64,000 nt of DNA from Streptomyces goshikiensis (GTDB lineage Bacteria; Actinomycetota; Actinomycetes; Streptomycetales; Streptomycetaceae): positions 1 through 64,000 of the forward strand of contig NZ_BMVE01000004.1 in the NCBI RefSeq assembly GCF_014650555.1. Reading direction: 5' to 3'. Shown here in pieces: positions 18,335-27,035 of the stretch (the stretch's first letter is position 1; every line of letters begins with the position of its first letter). Below the pieces are notes generated by a model. That model was given only the letters and a program-made list of their open reading frames with translations. It was not told the origin of the DNA and ran no database searches. Position numbers and translations under genes: made by a program.

Positions 18335-19138
18335 TCTGAGTCCCTGAATCCCCAGCCCAGCGCCCCGGCGGCGAACTCCTACGTCCCCCCGAAGTGGCGG
18401 ACCGAGCCCCGGTTCCCCGAGGGCCCGTCGCCCGATCCGGCCGGCTCGCACCACGAGCGCCGGATCCGCAGCTTCCAGCCGCGGCGCAGCCGTGTGACCA
18501 CCGGCCAGGGCGAGGCCCTGAAGCGGCTCTGGGGCACCTGGGGCCTGGACATCGACGGCCACCGCGTCCTCGACCTCAAGAAGATGTTCGACGGCCTCCC
18601 CGTCATCCTGGAGATCGGCTTCGGCATGGGCGAGGCGACCGCCCAGATGGCCGCCGCCGACCCCGGCACCGGAATCCTCGCCGCCGACGTGCACACCCCC
18701 GGCCAGGGCAACCTGCTCGCCCTCGCCGAGCGGGGCGGGCTCGACAACATCCGGGTCGCGAACGGCGACGCGATCATCCTGCTGCGCGAGATGCTGCCGC
18801 CGGACTCCCTCGCGGGCCTGCGCGTGTACTTCCCGGACCCGTGGCCCAAGGCCCGCCACCACAAGCGGCGGTTGATCCAGCCCGAGTTCCTCACCCTGGC
18901 CGCGACCCGGCTCGCGCCTGGCGGCGTGCTGCACTGCGCGACCGACTGGGAGCCGTACGCCGAGCAGATGCTCGAAGTGCTCACCGCGCACCCCGACTTC
19001 GAGAACACCCAGGCGGACGGGGGCTATGCGCCGCGCCCCGACTTCCGGCCGCTCACCCGGTTCGAGGGCCAGGGCCTCGACAAGGGCCACGTCGTACACG
19101 ACTTGCTCTTCCGGCGCGTGGGGAACACCGAGAACTGA
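18332..19138 (+). CDS. trmB: tRNA (guanine-N7-)-methyltransferase TrmB
   Basis: This 268-residue enzyme transfers a methyl group from S-adenosylmethionine to N7 of G46 in tRNA. The SAM-binding motif is LEIGFGMGEATA (about residues 91-102), and the TrmB hallmark YFPDPWPKARHHKRRL lies near residues 170-185. The N-terminal 60 residues are basic and Pro-rich, longer than in E. coli but usual for actinobacteria. The start is GTG 18332, probably leaderless. The gene is followed after 65 bases by the PrsW-type protease gene, which seems to have its own promoter. Confidence 0.93.
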   Translation: MSESLNPQPSAPAANSYVPPKWRTEPRFPEGPSPDPAGSHHERRIRSFQPRRSRVTTGQGEALKRLWGTWGLDIDGHRVLDLKKMFDGLPVILEIGFGMGEATAQMAAADPGTGILAADVHTPGQGNLLALAERGGLDNIRVANGDAIILLREMLPPDSLAGLRVYFPDPWPKARHHKRRLIQPEFLTLAATRLAPGGVLHCATDWEPYAEQMLEVLTAHPDFENTQADGGYAPRPDFRPLTRFEGQGLDKGHVVHDLLFRRVGNTEN

Positions 19139-19191
19139 CGCGGAGGGCTGACGGGGAGGCGCAGGTAACTCCCCGTGTCAGACCCGCTCGC

Positions 19192-19206
19192 TAGAGTCAT
19201 CGTGTG
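19192..19206 (+). promoter_or_regulatory. -10 element for a probably leaderless prsW-like transcript
   Basis: TAGAGT at 19192-19197 is followed six bases later by the GTG at 19204, so the transcript would start at the initiation codon. No Shine-Dalgarno sequence is visible. Confidence 0.45.
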
Positions 19207-20550
19207 TTCCGAGCGCTGCCTTCCGTGCTCGCACGCCCGTCGGGCGCGGTCCGTACGTGCGTGCTCGTCGCCCTGCTCGCCGCCTTGACCCTGTCGGGGC
19301 TGGCGATCCTGGAGCTGGTCCGGGAGCAGACGGGCACGCCCGGGTTCTTCGTCGGGCTGGGCCTTGCCGTACTGCCGGTGCCGCCGCTGCTCGCGGCGTT
19401 CGGCTGGGTGGGCCGGGCCGCGCCGCGGCCCCGGGCGGAGCTGCTGTTCTGCTTCGGCTGGGGCGCCGGCGCCGCCGCGCTGATCGCCATACTGGCCAAC
19501 AGTTTCGCCACCGAGTGGATAGCCAGGACCACCGCCGACGCCTCGGCCGCGGACCGGCTCGGGTCGGTCGCGATCGCCCCGGTGGTCGAGGAGCTCGCCA
19601 AGGCGGCGCCCGTCCTGCTGGTGTTCGCGGTCCGAAGACGGCAGTCCGCCGGTCCCGCCGACGGGCTGGTGGCGGCCGGGTTCACCGCGACCGGCTTCGC
19701 CTTCACCGAGAACATCCTCTACCTCGGCAACGCCTACGGGCAGGACCTGGCCAGCGGTACCGGGGTGCTGGAGTCGATGACGGCCGCGACCTTCTTCGTA
19801 CGGGTCATGGTCTCGCCGTTCGCGCACCCGCTGTTCACGGTGCTCAGCGGGCTCGGCTTCGGCGCGGCCACGCTCGGCGCCGGCCGGGCGCGCCGGTTCG
19901 GGCTGCCGGCTGCGGGCCTGGCACTGGCCATGGGGACGCACGCGCTGTGGAACAGCTCCTCGCGGTTCGGGGAGTACGGGTTCGCCGTGGTGTACGGCTC
20001 GGTGATGGTCCCGGTGTTCGGGGTGCTGCTGTGGCTCGCGGTGCGGATGCGGCGGCGCCGGCTGCGGGCGGTCGCCGCCGAGCTGGCGGTGTACGCCTCC
20101 GCGGGCTGGCTCGCGCCGGCCGAGGTACCGGCCCTGGCGTCCATGCCGGCCCGGTCGCTGGCCTGCGCCCTGGCGCGGCACAGCGGAGGCCGGGCGGCGG
20201 GGCGGGCGGTGTCCCGGTACGCGGCGGATGCGGCCGCGCTGGCGCTGCTGCGCCGGCGCGCCAGGCGGGGCGGTCCCGCGTGGGAGCCGGAGTTCACGCG
20301 CCGGGAGGGGGAGTTGCTGCGGGGGCTGTGGCTGCGCCGGGCGACGGCGGGGCCGGCGCTGTCCCGGGCGGCGGTCCTGGAGGAGCTGCTCCCGCCGCGC
20401 GCCGCGGACGATCCGGCCTGGTGGGCCGGCCCCGGCGCGCCGGCGGGCGTACCGGCTCCTAGACGTTCAGACCCTTCGAGGTCAGCCACGCCAGCGGATC
20501 CGTCGTCGAGCCACCCTTGCGCACTTCCAGGTGGAGGTGGGCTCCGGTGA
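19204..20550 (+). CDS. PrsW-family intramembrane protease
   Basis: A 448-residue membrane protein of the PrsW (glutamic-type) protease family, which in Bacillus cleaves an anti-sigma factor. About seven to nine membrane helices occupy residues 15-290. Family motifs are VVEELAKAAPVL (catalytic glutamates), GFTATGFAFTENILYL, FAHPLFTVLSG and GTHALWNSSS. The C-terminal 150 residues are soluble and Arg/Ala-rich. The last 31 codons lie antisense to the end of the M23 peptidase gene, suggesting loss of an earlier stop. Several sigma and anti-sigma type proteins lie nearby, but a substrate cannot be named. Confidence 0.82.
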   Translation: MFRALPSVLARPSGAVRTCVLVALLAALTLSGLAILELVREQTGTPGFFVGLGLAVLPVPPLLAAFGWVGRAAPRPRAELLFCFGWGAGAAALIAILANSFATEWIARTTADASAADRLGSVAIAPVVEELAKAAPVLLVFAVRRRQSAGPADGLVAAGFTATGFAFTENILYLGNAYGQDLASGTGVLESMTAATFFVRVMVSPFAHPLFTVLSGLGFGAATLGAGRARRFGLPAAGLALAMGTHALWNSSSRFGEYGFAVVYGSVMVPVFGVLLWLAVRMRRRRLRAVAAELAVYASAGWLAPAEVPALASMPARSLACALARHSGGRAAGRAVSRYAADAAALALLRRRARRGGPAWEPEFTRREGELLRGLWLRRATAGPALSRAAVLEELLPPRAADDPAWWAGPGAPAGVPAPRRSDPSRSATPADPSSSHPCALPGGGGLR

Positions 20551-21526
20551 CGTTGCCGGTGGCGCCGACGCGGCCGATGGTCTCGCCCGCGCCGACCGCG
20601 CCGGAGGTCACCGCCATCGAGGACAGGTGGCAGTACCAGATCTCCGTACCGTCATCGAGCTGGAGCACGATCCGGTAGCCGTACGCGCCGGACCAGCCCG
20701 CGGAGGTGATCTTGCCGCTGCCGACGGCCTTGACGGGGGTGCCGGTGGGGGCGGCGAAGTCGAGGCCGGTGTGGTGGCCGGAGGACCACATGGAGCCGGA
20801 GTCACCGAAGTGCGAGGTGAGGGTGTAGGCGGAGGTGGGCAGGGAGTACCCGCCGGACGCCTTCGCCTCCCGCACCTGTTCGGCCGCCGCGTCCGCCTTG
20901 GCCTTGGCCTCGGCGGCCACCTTCTCGGCGGCCACCCGGGCGTCCTCGGCCACCTTGTCGGCGGCCCGACGGGCTGCCTCTGCCTGCTCCTTGGCCTCCT
21001 TGGCGGCGGCTTCCTTCGCGGCCAGCTCGGCCCGGGCGCGGTCCTGCGCGGAGGCCGCGTCCTGCTGGGACTCGGCCTGCTGGAGGATCCGGTTGAGCAG
21101 TACCTCGCCGGCGCCGGAGCCCGACTGGTCGTGCTGCGCGAGGAGTCCGGCCCGCGCGGCGGGGGCGCCGGAGCGGGAGCCGGCCGCGGTGTCCGCTCCG
21201 GCGGAGGCGTCCGGGCCGTCCGCGGTGTCGCGGCCGGAGTCGGCCGAATCGCCGGAGTCGTCGGTCAGGCCGGGGAACGACGGCATGGATATGGCCACTT
21301 GGGGGCGGTCCTGGGCGGTGGCGATACCGCCCGCGCCGACCGCCGCGATGACGCCGACGCCCAGCACGGTGGAGCTGCGGGCGAGTCCGCCGCGCTGCTT
21401 GGCCACCCGGTGCTTGCCCCTGACCGGCCGGACCGAGTCCTCGGTGGGATTCCACTCGCCCCAGGCCCCCGCGGTGGGCTGGTCCTGGGTGTCCATGCCT
21501 TCGGGGGCAGGCAAGTTGGAGGCCAC
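20459..21526 (-). CDS. M23-family metalloendopeptidase, secreted or membrane-anchored
   Basis: This 355-residue cell-wall hydrolase candidate has a hydrophobic segment (about 40-60, STVLGVGVIAAVGAGGIA), an Ala/Asp-rich stretch and a long Ala/Lys/Glu coiled coil (about 145-225). A C-terminal LytM/M23 domain (about 245-350) follows. Zinc ligands are visible in HHTGLDFA and in GAHLHLEV. M23 enzymes cut peptide bonds in peptidoglycan; the coiled coil may serve localisation or control. I chose GTG 21526 because GAGGAG lies about 10 bases upstream; a start at 21559 is possible. Its 3' end overlaps the convergent protease gene by 92 bases. Confidence 0.85.
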   Translation of the reverse strand: MASNLPAPEGMDTQDQPTAGAWGEWNPTEDSVRPVRGKHRVAKQRGGLARSSTVLGVGVIAAVGAGGIATAQDRPQVAISMPSFPGLTDDSGDSADSGRDTADGPDASAGADTAAGSRSGAPAARAGLLAQHDQSGSGAGEVLLNRILQQAESQQDAASAQDRARAELAAKEAAAKEAKEQAEAARRAADKVAEDARVAAEKVAAEAKAKADAAAEQVREAKASGGYSLPTSAYTLTSHFGDSGSMWSSGHHTGLDFAAPTGTPVKAVGSGKITSAGWSGAYGYRIVLQLDDGTEIWYCHLSSMAVTSGAVGAGETIGRVGATGNVTGAHLHLEVRKGGSTTDPLAWLTSKGLNV

Positions 21527-21828
21527 CGGGGCACACTCCTCATTGAGGCGCACGCGCACGGCGCCATCTCTTACGACGGCTGGGACGACCGCGCTGCGTT
21601 ATCGAACGGTAATAGACGTGGGGGAGTGATTCCAAGCTGTTGTGCTGGAACATTCACACAATCCAGCCACTCAACGCGCAGCTCTGGCCAGGACTTTTAC
21701 CGCATTACCGTGTCAACTCGGGCAAAAATCGGCCGAAACCCATATCACTCCAGCCACAGGCGTTACTTGACGGTCCGTCAGGCATCTTGCGCAGCGCACC
21801 CGTTCACTCACAGCCCGTCACCACCCCG
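21527..21828. other. Upstream region of the M23 peptidase gene
   Basis: About 300 bases with lower G+C than the flanks and no gene. A 13-bp perfect inverted repeat (TGACGG-T-CCGTCA) lies at 21768-21780. On the minus strand a TTGACA occurs near 21711-21716, but no good -10 follows at the right distance. I looked for the c-di-AMP riboswitch that often precedes wall hydrolase genes and did not recognise one. Confidence 0.45.
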
Positions 21829-22989
21829 TTACGCCTTCTCGCGCCGCACCACCGGGACGGTCCGCCGGCGCCCCGGCTCCCCCTCCCCCGGCCGGCCGAC
21901 CGCCAGCAGCGCCATGTCGTCCGTCGCCCCACCGCCCGTGTGCCGGCGCACATCGCTGCTGAGCGCGCTGAGCAGGGCTTCCGGCCCGGAGAACACGCTG
22001 CCGCTCAGCCGGGCCGCCGGATCGTAGAACTCCCCCGCCCCGGAACGGGCCTCGGTCAGCCCGTCGGTGTACAGGAGCAGGGTGGAGCCCTGCGGGAACG
22101 GCCACTCCTCCACCCGGTCCGGCCAGAGCGCCAGGTCCCCCATGCCGAGCGGCAGCGCCGGCTGCGCCGGGGCGAGCGCCACGAGGCCCCCGTCGGCGGA
22201 CAGCAGCAGCGGCTCCGGGTGCCCCCGGTTCACCAGCCGCAACGCCCCGCCCTCCGGCGGGATCTCCCCGAGCACGCACGTGGTGAACCCCTCGACCGCG
22301 TCCAGGCTGTCGCGCCGGCTGCCCTCCCGGGCCAGCGCCCGCTCCAGCCGCCGCGCGACACCCTCCAGGGTCGGCTCGGTCTCGGCGGCCTCCCTGAAGG
22401 CCCCCAGGACCACCGCGACGGCCTCCACCGCGCCCAGCCCCTTGCCCCGGACGTCACCGACCGCCAGCCGCACCCCGTACGGGGTGTCCTGGACGGCGTA
22501 GAGGTCCCCGCCGATGAACGCGTCCGCCTGGGCCGCCTCGTACCGCGCGGCGACGTGCAGGCCCCCGATCCGCTCGGCGGGCTTCGGCAGCACCGCGCGC
22601 TGGGCCGCCTCGGCGATGTCGCGCGCGGAGGCGAGCCGCTCGCCGCTGCGGCGCACGACCCGGTTGATCAGGACGGCGAGCCCGGACACGGTGAGGACGG
22701 TGGCCAGATCGGTCAGCGCCTCCACCCGCCAGAAGGTGCTGCTGGAGAGGTGCAGCACGACCACCGCGAGGGAGGCCAGCGCCCCGGTCACGACGGTCGC
22801 CGCCAGCGAGAACACCGACGCCGCGATCAGCGGGCCCGCGGTGAAGAAGGGGGACCCCGTGAACTTGGGCGGGGTCAGCAGGTCGAAGAGGAACCCGAGC
22901 GCGATCAGCACGAGGGGCATCAGCCGCGCCACGCGCCGGGACGCACCGCCCGCGCCCCTGCCGTACTCCTGCTGCGCCAGCCCCACCAC
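21829..22989 (-). CDS. Membrane-anchored PP2C (SpoIIE-type) phosphatase
   Basis: A 386-residue protein with about four N-terminal membrane helices (about 25-130) and a cytoplasmic SpoIIE/PP2C phosphatase domain (about 150-375). Motifs are FIGGDLYAV, AVGDVRGKGLGAV, LLLYTDGLTEAR and GGATDDMALLAVG, which carry the metal-binding aspartates. Such membrane phosphatases dephosphorylate anti-anti-sigma proteins. The reading frame is open to 23130, but CAGGAG lies 6 bases before GTG 22989, and starting there keeps the gene clear of the tRNA terminator at 23142. It is the second SpoIIE-type phosphatase in the window; no switch partner lies nearby. Confidence 0.85.
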   Translation of the reverse strand: MVGLAQQEYGRGAGGASRRVARLMPLVLIALGFLFDLLTPPKFTGSPFFTAGPLIAASVFSLAATVVTGALASLAVVVLHLSSSTFWRVEALTDLATVLTVSGLAVLINRVVRRSGERLASARDIAEAAQRAVLPKPAERIGGLHVAARYEAAQADAFIGGDLYAVQDTPYGVRLAVGDVRGKGLGAVEAVAVVLGAFREAAETEPTLEGVARRLERALAREGSRRDSLDAVEGFTTCVLGEIPPEGGALRLVNRGHPEPLLLSADGGLVALAPAQPALPLGMGDLALWPDRVEEWPFPQGSTLLLYTDGLTEARSGAGEFYDPAARLSGSVFSGPEALLSALSSDVRRHTGGGATDDMALLAVGRPGEGEPGRRRTVPVVRREKA

Positions 22990-23141
22990 GCTGTTCTCCT
23001 GCCGGTCCCTCGCACGGGGGCCGCTGCCCGCCACGCCCTCAAGGCTGGCCGCAAGGCCGCCCGTACGGCGACCCGGCCGGGCCGACCGGGTGACGGAACG
23101 TCGGGGGATGCAGGAGGGGACGGGAAACACCCGGGGGAACG

Positions 23142-23179
23142 ACGAAGGCCCGGCTCCCCTGAGGGAACCGGGCCTTCGT
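23142..23179 (-). terminator. Terminator of tRNA-fMet
   Basis: A 12-bp perfect stem (ACGAAGGCCCGG with its complement) plus a 4-bp inner stem follows the tRNA by 6 bases. Confidence 0.75.
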
Positions 23180-23183
23180 ACTG

Positions 23184-23259
<76 letters not shown>

Positions 23260-23551
23260 TCGGTAAACACAACTCTACGCCATCTGTGGGAGGGCCTGCG
23301 CCAATTAACCTCCGAGGCACCTCCCACACGTACATCACCGCAGGTCAGAGCGGTTCAAGGCGGCGAAAGCCGGGCGCCATGAGGCCCCTGCGGCAGCCGC
23401 CGGGGACCGAGCGCCCGCGGCCACGAAGGCACCGGACGCGGCCAACTCCCCACGGCGACCGGCCTTGGCGGGAAACCGCCGGAGCCACTCCGGTCGATAC
23501 CCGATCGGTCATCCGCCCCTCTCCGGCTATGCTCTGGGGTGAGCACGCCGA

Positions 23552-23624
23552 GGGCCATTAGCTCAATTGGCAGAGCAGCGGACTTTTAATCCGTTGGTTG
23601 TCGGTTCGAGTCCGACATGGCCTA
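23552..23624 (+). tRNA. tRNA-Lys (TTT)
   Basis: A 73-base cloverleaf with the loop CTTTTAA and anticodon TTT, normal TTCGAGT T-loop, and no encoded CCA. TATGCT at 23528-23533 is a likely -10. The region between this and the divergent tRNA-fMet (23260-23551) holds both promoters and nothing else I can support. Confidence 0.93.
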
Positions 23625-23630
23625 CTGCTC

Positions 23631-23672
23631 ACGAAGCGCCCCGTCCGGTTTTCACCGGGCGGGGCGCTTCGT
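23631..23672 (+). terminator. Terminator of tRNA-Lys
   Basis: A stem of about 18 bp with one G-U pair (ACGAAGCGCCCCG with CGGGGCGCTTCGT) and loop TTTTCA begins 7 bases after the tRNA. Confidence 0.75.
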
Positions 23673-23780
23673 CGTTTCCGGGGCCGTGCCGGGGGCGCCG
23701 GGAGGTGTGGGGAACGGGCTCGGCCCCCACCGCACCGGAGTGCTGTGGGGGCCGAGTCTCGATCAGTTGGCGCTCAGGCG

Positions 23781-26102
23781 TCAGCCGTTGCGCTTCCAGC
23801 GCGGCTTGTCGTCACGACGGCCGCCGCCGAAGGAACCGGTGGAACCGGAACCGGAGGGACGGTGGTCGTCACGACGGCCGTACGGGCGGTCGCCGGCGCC
23901 GCCGGAGCGGAAGCCGCCGGAGGGACGGTCGCTGCCACCGGAGCGGAAGCCACCGGACGGACGGTCACCGCCGGAGCGGAAGCCACCGGAGGGACGGTCG
24001 TCGCGGCGGAAGCCACCACGGTCGCCACCACGGTCGTCACGGTTGAAGCCACCGGACGGACGGTCGCCACCGGAGCGGAAGCCACCGGACGGACGGTCGT
24101 CGCGGCGGAAGCCACCACGGTCGCCACCACGGTCGTCACGGTTGAAGCCACCAGAGGGACGGTCGTCGCGGCGGAAGCCGCCACGGTCGCCACCGCGGTC
24201 GTCACGACGGTCACCACCGGAACGGAAACCACCGGACGGACGGTCGTCGCGGCGGAAGCCACCACGGTCACCACCACGGTCGTCACGGTTGAAGCCACCG
24301 GACGGACGGTCGCCACCGGAGCGGAAGCCGCCACGGTCGCCACCGCGGTCGTCACGACGGTCGCCACCGGAACGGAAGCCACCGGACGGACGGTCGTCGC
24401 GGCGGAAGCCACCACGGTCACCGCCACGGTCGCCACCGCGGTTGTCGCGGCGCTCGTAGTTGCCACGGTCGTCACGGCTCTGGAACGCGGGGCGCTCCTC
24501 GGCGACCGGCGCGGCCGCGACGGCAGCCGCGACCTCGGCCTCGGCGGCCTCGGCCACCTCGGCGACAGCGGCCTCCGGGTCCTCGCCGCGCTCACGCGCG
24601 GAGCGGGCGACCAGGCGGTCGGCCTCCTCGCGCAGCTCGACGGCACGGCGCGACAGGCGCTCCAGCTGCTTGGTCAGGTCGGCGACCTCGCGCTCGGCCT
24701 GCTTCGCGGCGTTGTTCGCGGAGTCGGCCTGGACCTGGGTGAGCGAACGCGCACCGGTGATCTCGGCGACCTCGGGGTCGAACGCGCCGACGCCCTGGAC
24801 GATGTGGCGCGAGGCGTCCACGCCCGCGTCCTCCATCAGACGGAAGATCTGACGGCGCTGGTGCGGGAGCGCCAGCGAGACCACGACGCCCGACTTGCCG
24901 GCGCGGGCGGTACGGCCCGAGCGGTGCAGGTAGTCCTTGTGGTCACCGGCCGGGTCCACGTTCAGGACCAGGTCGATGCCGTCGACGTGGATGCCGCGGG
25001 CGGCGACGTCGGTCGCGACGAGCGCGTTGACGTAGCCGTCCTTGAAGTCCGCGAGGACGCGGGTGCGGGCACCCTGCGTCATGCCGCCGTGCAGCGCGTC
25101 GGCCTTCACGCCGGACTCGATGAGCTGCTCGGCGATGCGGTCGGCGCCCAGCTGGGTGCGGACGAAGATGATGGTGCGGCCCTTGCGGGCGGCGATGGCG
25201 GCCGTGACCGGCGCCTTGTCCTTCGGCTTCACGACGAGGACGTGGTGCGTCATGGTCGTGACGTTGCCCTGCGCGCTGTCGACCTCGTGCGTGACGGGGT
25301 TGGTCAGGTAGCGCTTGACCAGGGTGCCGATCTCGTTCTCCATGGTGGCGGAGAAGAGCATGCGCTGGCCGCCGCCGGGGATCTGGTCGAGCAGCTCGGT
25401 GACCTCGGGCAGGAAGCCCAGGTCCGCCATCTGGTCGGCCTCGTCGAGGACCGCGATCTTGACGTTCTCCAGGGAGCAGGCGCCGCGGTTGATGATGTCG
25501 CGCAGACGGCCGGGGGTGGCGACGAGGACGTCGACACCGCGCTCCAGGGCGTAGATCTGGTTGCCCATGGAGGTACCGCCGCAGACGACCTTCATCTTGA
25601 GGCCGAGCACGTCGCCGTAGGGCTGGAGGGCGTCCGCGACCTGCATCGCGAGCTCACGCGTCGGCGTGAGGATGATCGCGCGGGGCTTCTTCTTCTCGGT
25701 GTGACCGCCGGCCAGCGAGGCCAGGGTCGGCAGACCGAAGGAGAGGGTCTTGCCGGAGCCGGTGCGGCCACGGCCGAGGATGTCCTTGCCGGCCAGGGCG
25801 TCCGGGATGGTCGCGGCCTGGATCGGGAAGGGGGAGGTGACGCCGTTCTGGGCGAGCTTGCGCACGATCCCCTCGGGCAGACCGAGGTCGCCGAAGGTGA
25901 TGGTGGGCTCCGCGTCGGCGGCGCCGTCCTCGAAGTCGTCAGTGGACTGGTCGGTCGTCACGTCGGCCTCAAGAGCCTCGATGATCTCGTTCGCCTCAGC
26001 GGCCTCGATGGCCTCGGTGACCGCAAGGGTCTCGGCATCGGCGACGAGCTCGTTCGAGTCGTTCTCGGGCATGACGGCACGGTCAGAACTGGAAATGGAC
26101 AT
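23781..26102 (-). CDS. DEAD-box RNA helicase with Arg/Gly-rich tail
   Basis: A 773-residue RNA helicase. Motifs in order: Q-motif region TFGDLGL (about 69-75), TGSGKT (114-119), PTRELA, VLDEADQM, FSATM and HRSGRTARAG. After the two RecA-like domains comes a coiled coil (about 455-500, NNAAKQAEREVADLTKQLE). A tail of about 200 residues follows, rich in RGGDRGG, DDRPSGGF and RSGGD repeats. Such tails bind RNA, help condensate formation and are seen in cold-induced bacterial helicases, so a role in mRNA unwinding, decay or ribosome assembly is expected. The start is ATG 26102; GGAAGG lies about 10-15 bases upstream. The 260-base gap before the next gene upstream could hold a long leader. Confidence 0.92.
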   Translation of the reverse strand: MSISSSDRAVMPENDSNELVADAETLAVTEAIEAAEANEIIEALEADVTTDQSTDDFEDGAADAEPTITFGDLGLPEGIVRKLAQNGVTSPFPIQAATIPDALAGKDILGRGRTGSGKTLSFGLPTLASLAGGHTEKKKPRAIILTPTRELAMQVADALQPYGDVLGLKMKVVCGGTSMGNQIYALERGVDVLVATPGRLRDIINRGACSLENVKIAVLDEADQMADLGFLPEVTELLDQIPGGGQRMLFSATMENEIGTLVKRYLTNPVTHEVDSAQGNVTTMTHHVLVVKPKDKAPVTAAIAARKGRTIIFVRTQLGADRIAEQLIESGVKADALHGGMTQGARTRVLADFKDGYVNALVATDVAARGIHVDGIDLVLNVDPAGDHKDYLHRSGRTARAGKSGVVVSLALPHQRRQIFRLMEDAGVDASRHIVQGVGAFDPEVAEITGARSLTQVQADSANNAAKQAEREVADLTKQLERLSRRAVELREEADRLVARSARERGEDPEAAVAEVAEAAEAEVAAAVAAAPVAEERPAFQSRDDRGNYERRDNRGGDRGGDRGGFRRDDRPSGGFRSGGDRRDDRGGDRGGFRSGGDRPSGGFNRDDRGGDRGGFRRDDRPSGGFRSGGDRRDDRGGDRGGFRRDDRPSGGFNRDDRGGDRGGFRRDDRPSGGFRSGGDRPSGGFNRDDRGGDRGGFRRDDRPSGGFRSGGDRPSGGFRSGGSDRPSGGFRSGGAGDRPYGRRDDHRPSGSGSTGSFGGGRRDDKPRWKRNG
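23829..24470. repeat. Degenerate tandem repeats within the helicase gene
   Basis: About 640 bases built from repeating blocks around CGGAAGCCACC, GGACGGACGGTCG and CACCACGGTCGTCACG. They encode the Arg/Gly-rich tail in the minus-strand frame. Copies differ at single positions and vary in order, so this is a coding repeat and not a CRISPR array. Confidence 0.85.
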
Positions 26103-26362
26103 GCGAAATGCGAAACCTTCCGGAGTCTCGGCACGCGCCCAAACTCCGTGAATCGCAAATCGACCGCCTCAATGCGGTCAGCCACGGCTAGGGAGAGTAC
26201 GCGCCACACGGCGCTCTTCGGATTCGGCGCCGGGCAATGGGATCAAACGATCTATAACCATACGCACCCTCCTGGGGGTCTGGCAAGTCACCCCGGCCAC
26301 TATGGCCCTGACCTGCGAAGACGCCTTCCGCTGGAGAGCTCGGGGCTGAGCCCGGAGAGCAC
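26103..26362. other. Helicase upstream region
   Basis: A 260-base gap between the helicase start and the lipoprotein stop, with a distinctly AT-richer core around 26210-26270. On the minus strand GGTTATAGATC near 26247-26257 could contain the -10, giving a leader of roughly 130-150 bases. A small hairpin, accGC...GCggt type, lies near 26159-26174. No gene is seen. Confidence 0.4.
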
Positions 26363-26953
26363 TCAGAGGGCGCGGAGTGCCTGCGGCGGACCTCCCGGGT
26401 CGGTGCTCGGCTTCGTCTCCGGAGGCGTCGGAACCGGCGTGGGTTCCGTCACAGGAGGAGGGTCCTGGGTCGGGGGCGCCGTGGGCGGGGTGGGAGCGGT
26501 ACCACCGGACCCGCCCGCCCCGCCGGAGCCGCCCGAACCACCCGCGCCGCCGGAGCCGCCCCCGGCGGAGGCCCCGCCGCCCGACGAGGGCTGCTGGTGA
26601 CCCTGGCCGCCCGCCCCGCCGCCCGGACCGGCCGTAGGGGAGGGGGCCCCGGGCAGCCCGGCGGGCGCGCCCGGGCTGGGAGAGGCCCCGGTCGCCCCGG
26701 AGGCCTTGCCCTCCTCGCCGGGCTTCCCTCCGGGCTTGCCCGTACCGTCCTTCACGCCGTGGCCGTTGCCGTGGATCCCGGAGCCCCGGCCGGCGGCGGC
26801 GCCCCCGCCGGAGTCGGCGGCCGCGCCCTTGCGGTCGACGGGTGAGGAGGGCCCGGGCTTCGCGGCGTCCGCGCCGACACTCATGCAGCCCGCCGTCGCC
26901 GCGACCGCGAGTGCGGTGACGGCCAGTCGGAGGGAAGCGGAAAACTGGCGCAC
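26363..26953 (-). CDS. Secreted Gly/Pro-rich lipoprotein
   Basis: A 196-residue predicted lipoprotein. The N-terminus (VRQFSASLRLAVTALAVAA) is a signal peptide ending in the lipobox TAGC, so Cys23 would be acylated and the protein anchored outside the membrane. The rest is almost entirely low-complexity Gly, Pro, Ser, Ala and Thr (GGSGGAGGSGG near 145-160, then PPTQDPPPVTEP), with no recognised fold. GTG 26953 has GGAGGTG 7 bases upstream; the longer frame to 27007 lacks this. Function unknown; a flexible surface or wall-spanning role is a guess. Confidence 0.65.
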   Translation of the reverse strand: MRQFSASLRLAVTALAVAATAGCMSVGADAAKPGPSSPVDRKGAAADSGGGAAAGRGSGIHGNGHGVKDGTGKPGGKPGEEGKASGATGASPSPGAPAGLPGAPSPTAGPGGGAGGQGHQQPSSGGGASAGGGSGGAGGSGGSGGAGGSGGTAPTPPTAPPTQDPPPVTEPTPVPTPPETKPSTDPGGPPQALRAL

Positions 26954-27035
26954 GGGAGGCACCTCCGGAACTACGGGGGTCCGCGATGAGCGGGTCAATG
27001 TGCCCAACTCCCTTTACCCCGTAAGAGACACGCCC

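Noticed and set aside
21527..21828. c-di-AMP riboswitch before the M23 gene
   Set aside because: The conserved segments of that riboswitch class are not present.
23829..24470. CRISPR-like regular repeats
   Set aside because: Units are in frame with the helicase, have no unique spacers of constant length, and encode Arg/Gly repeats.
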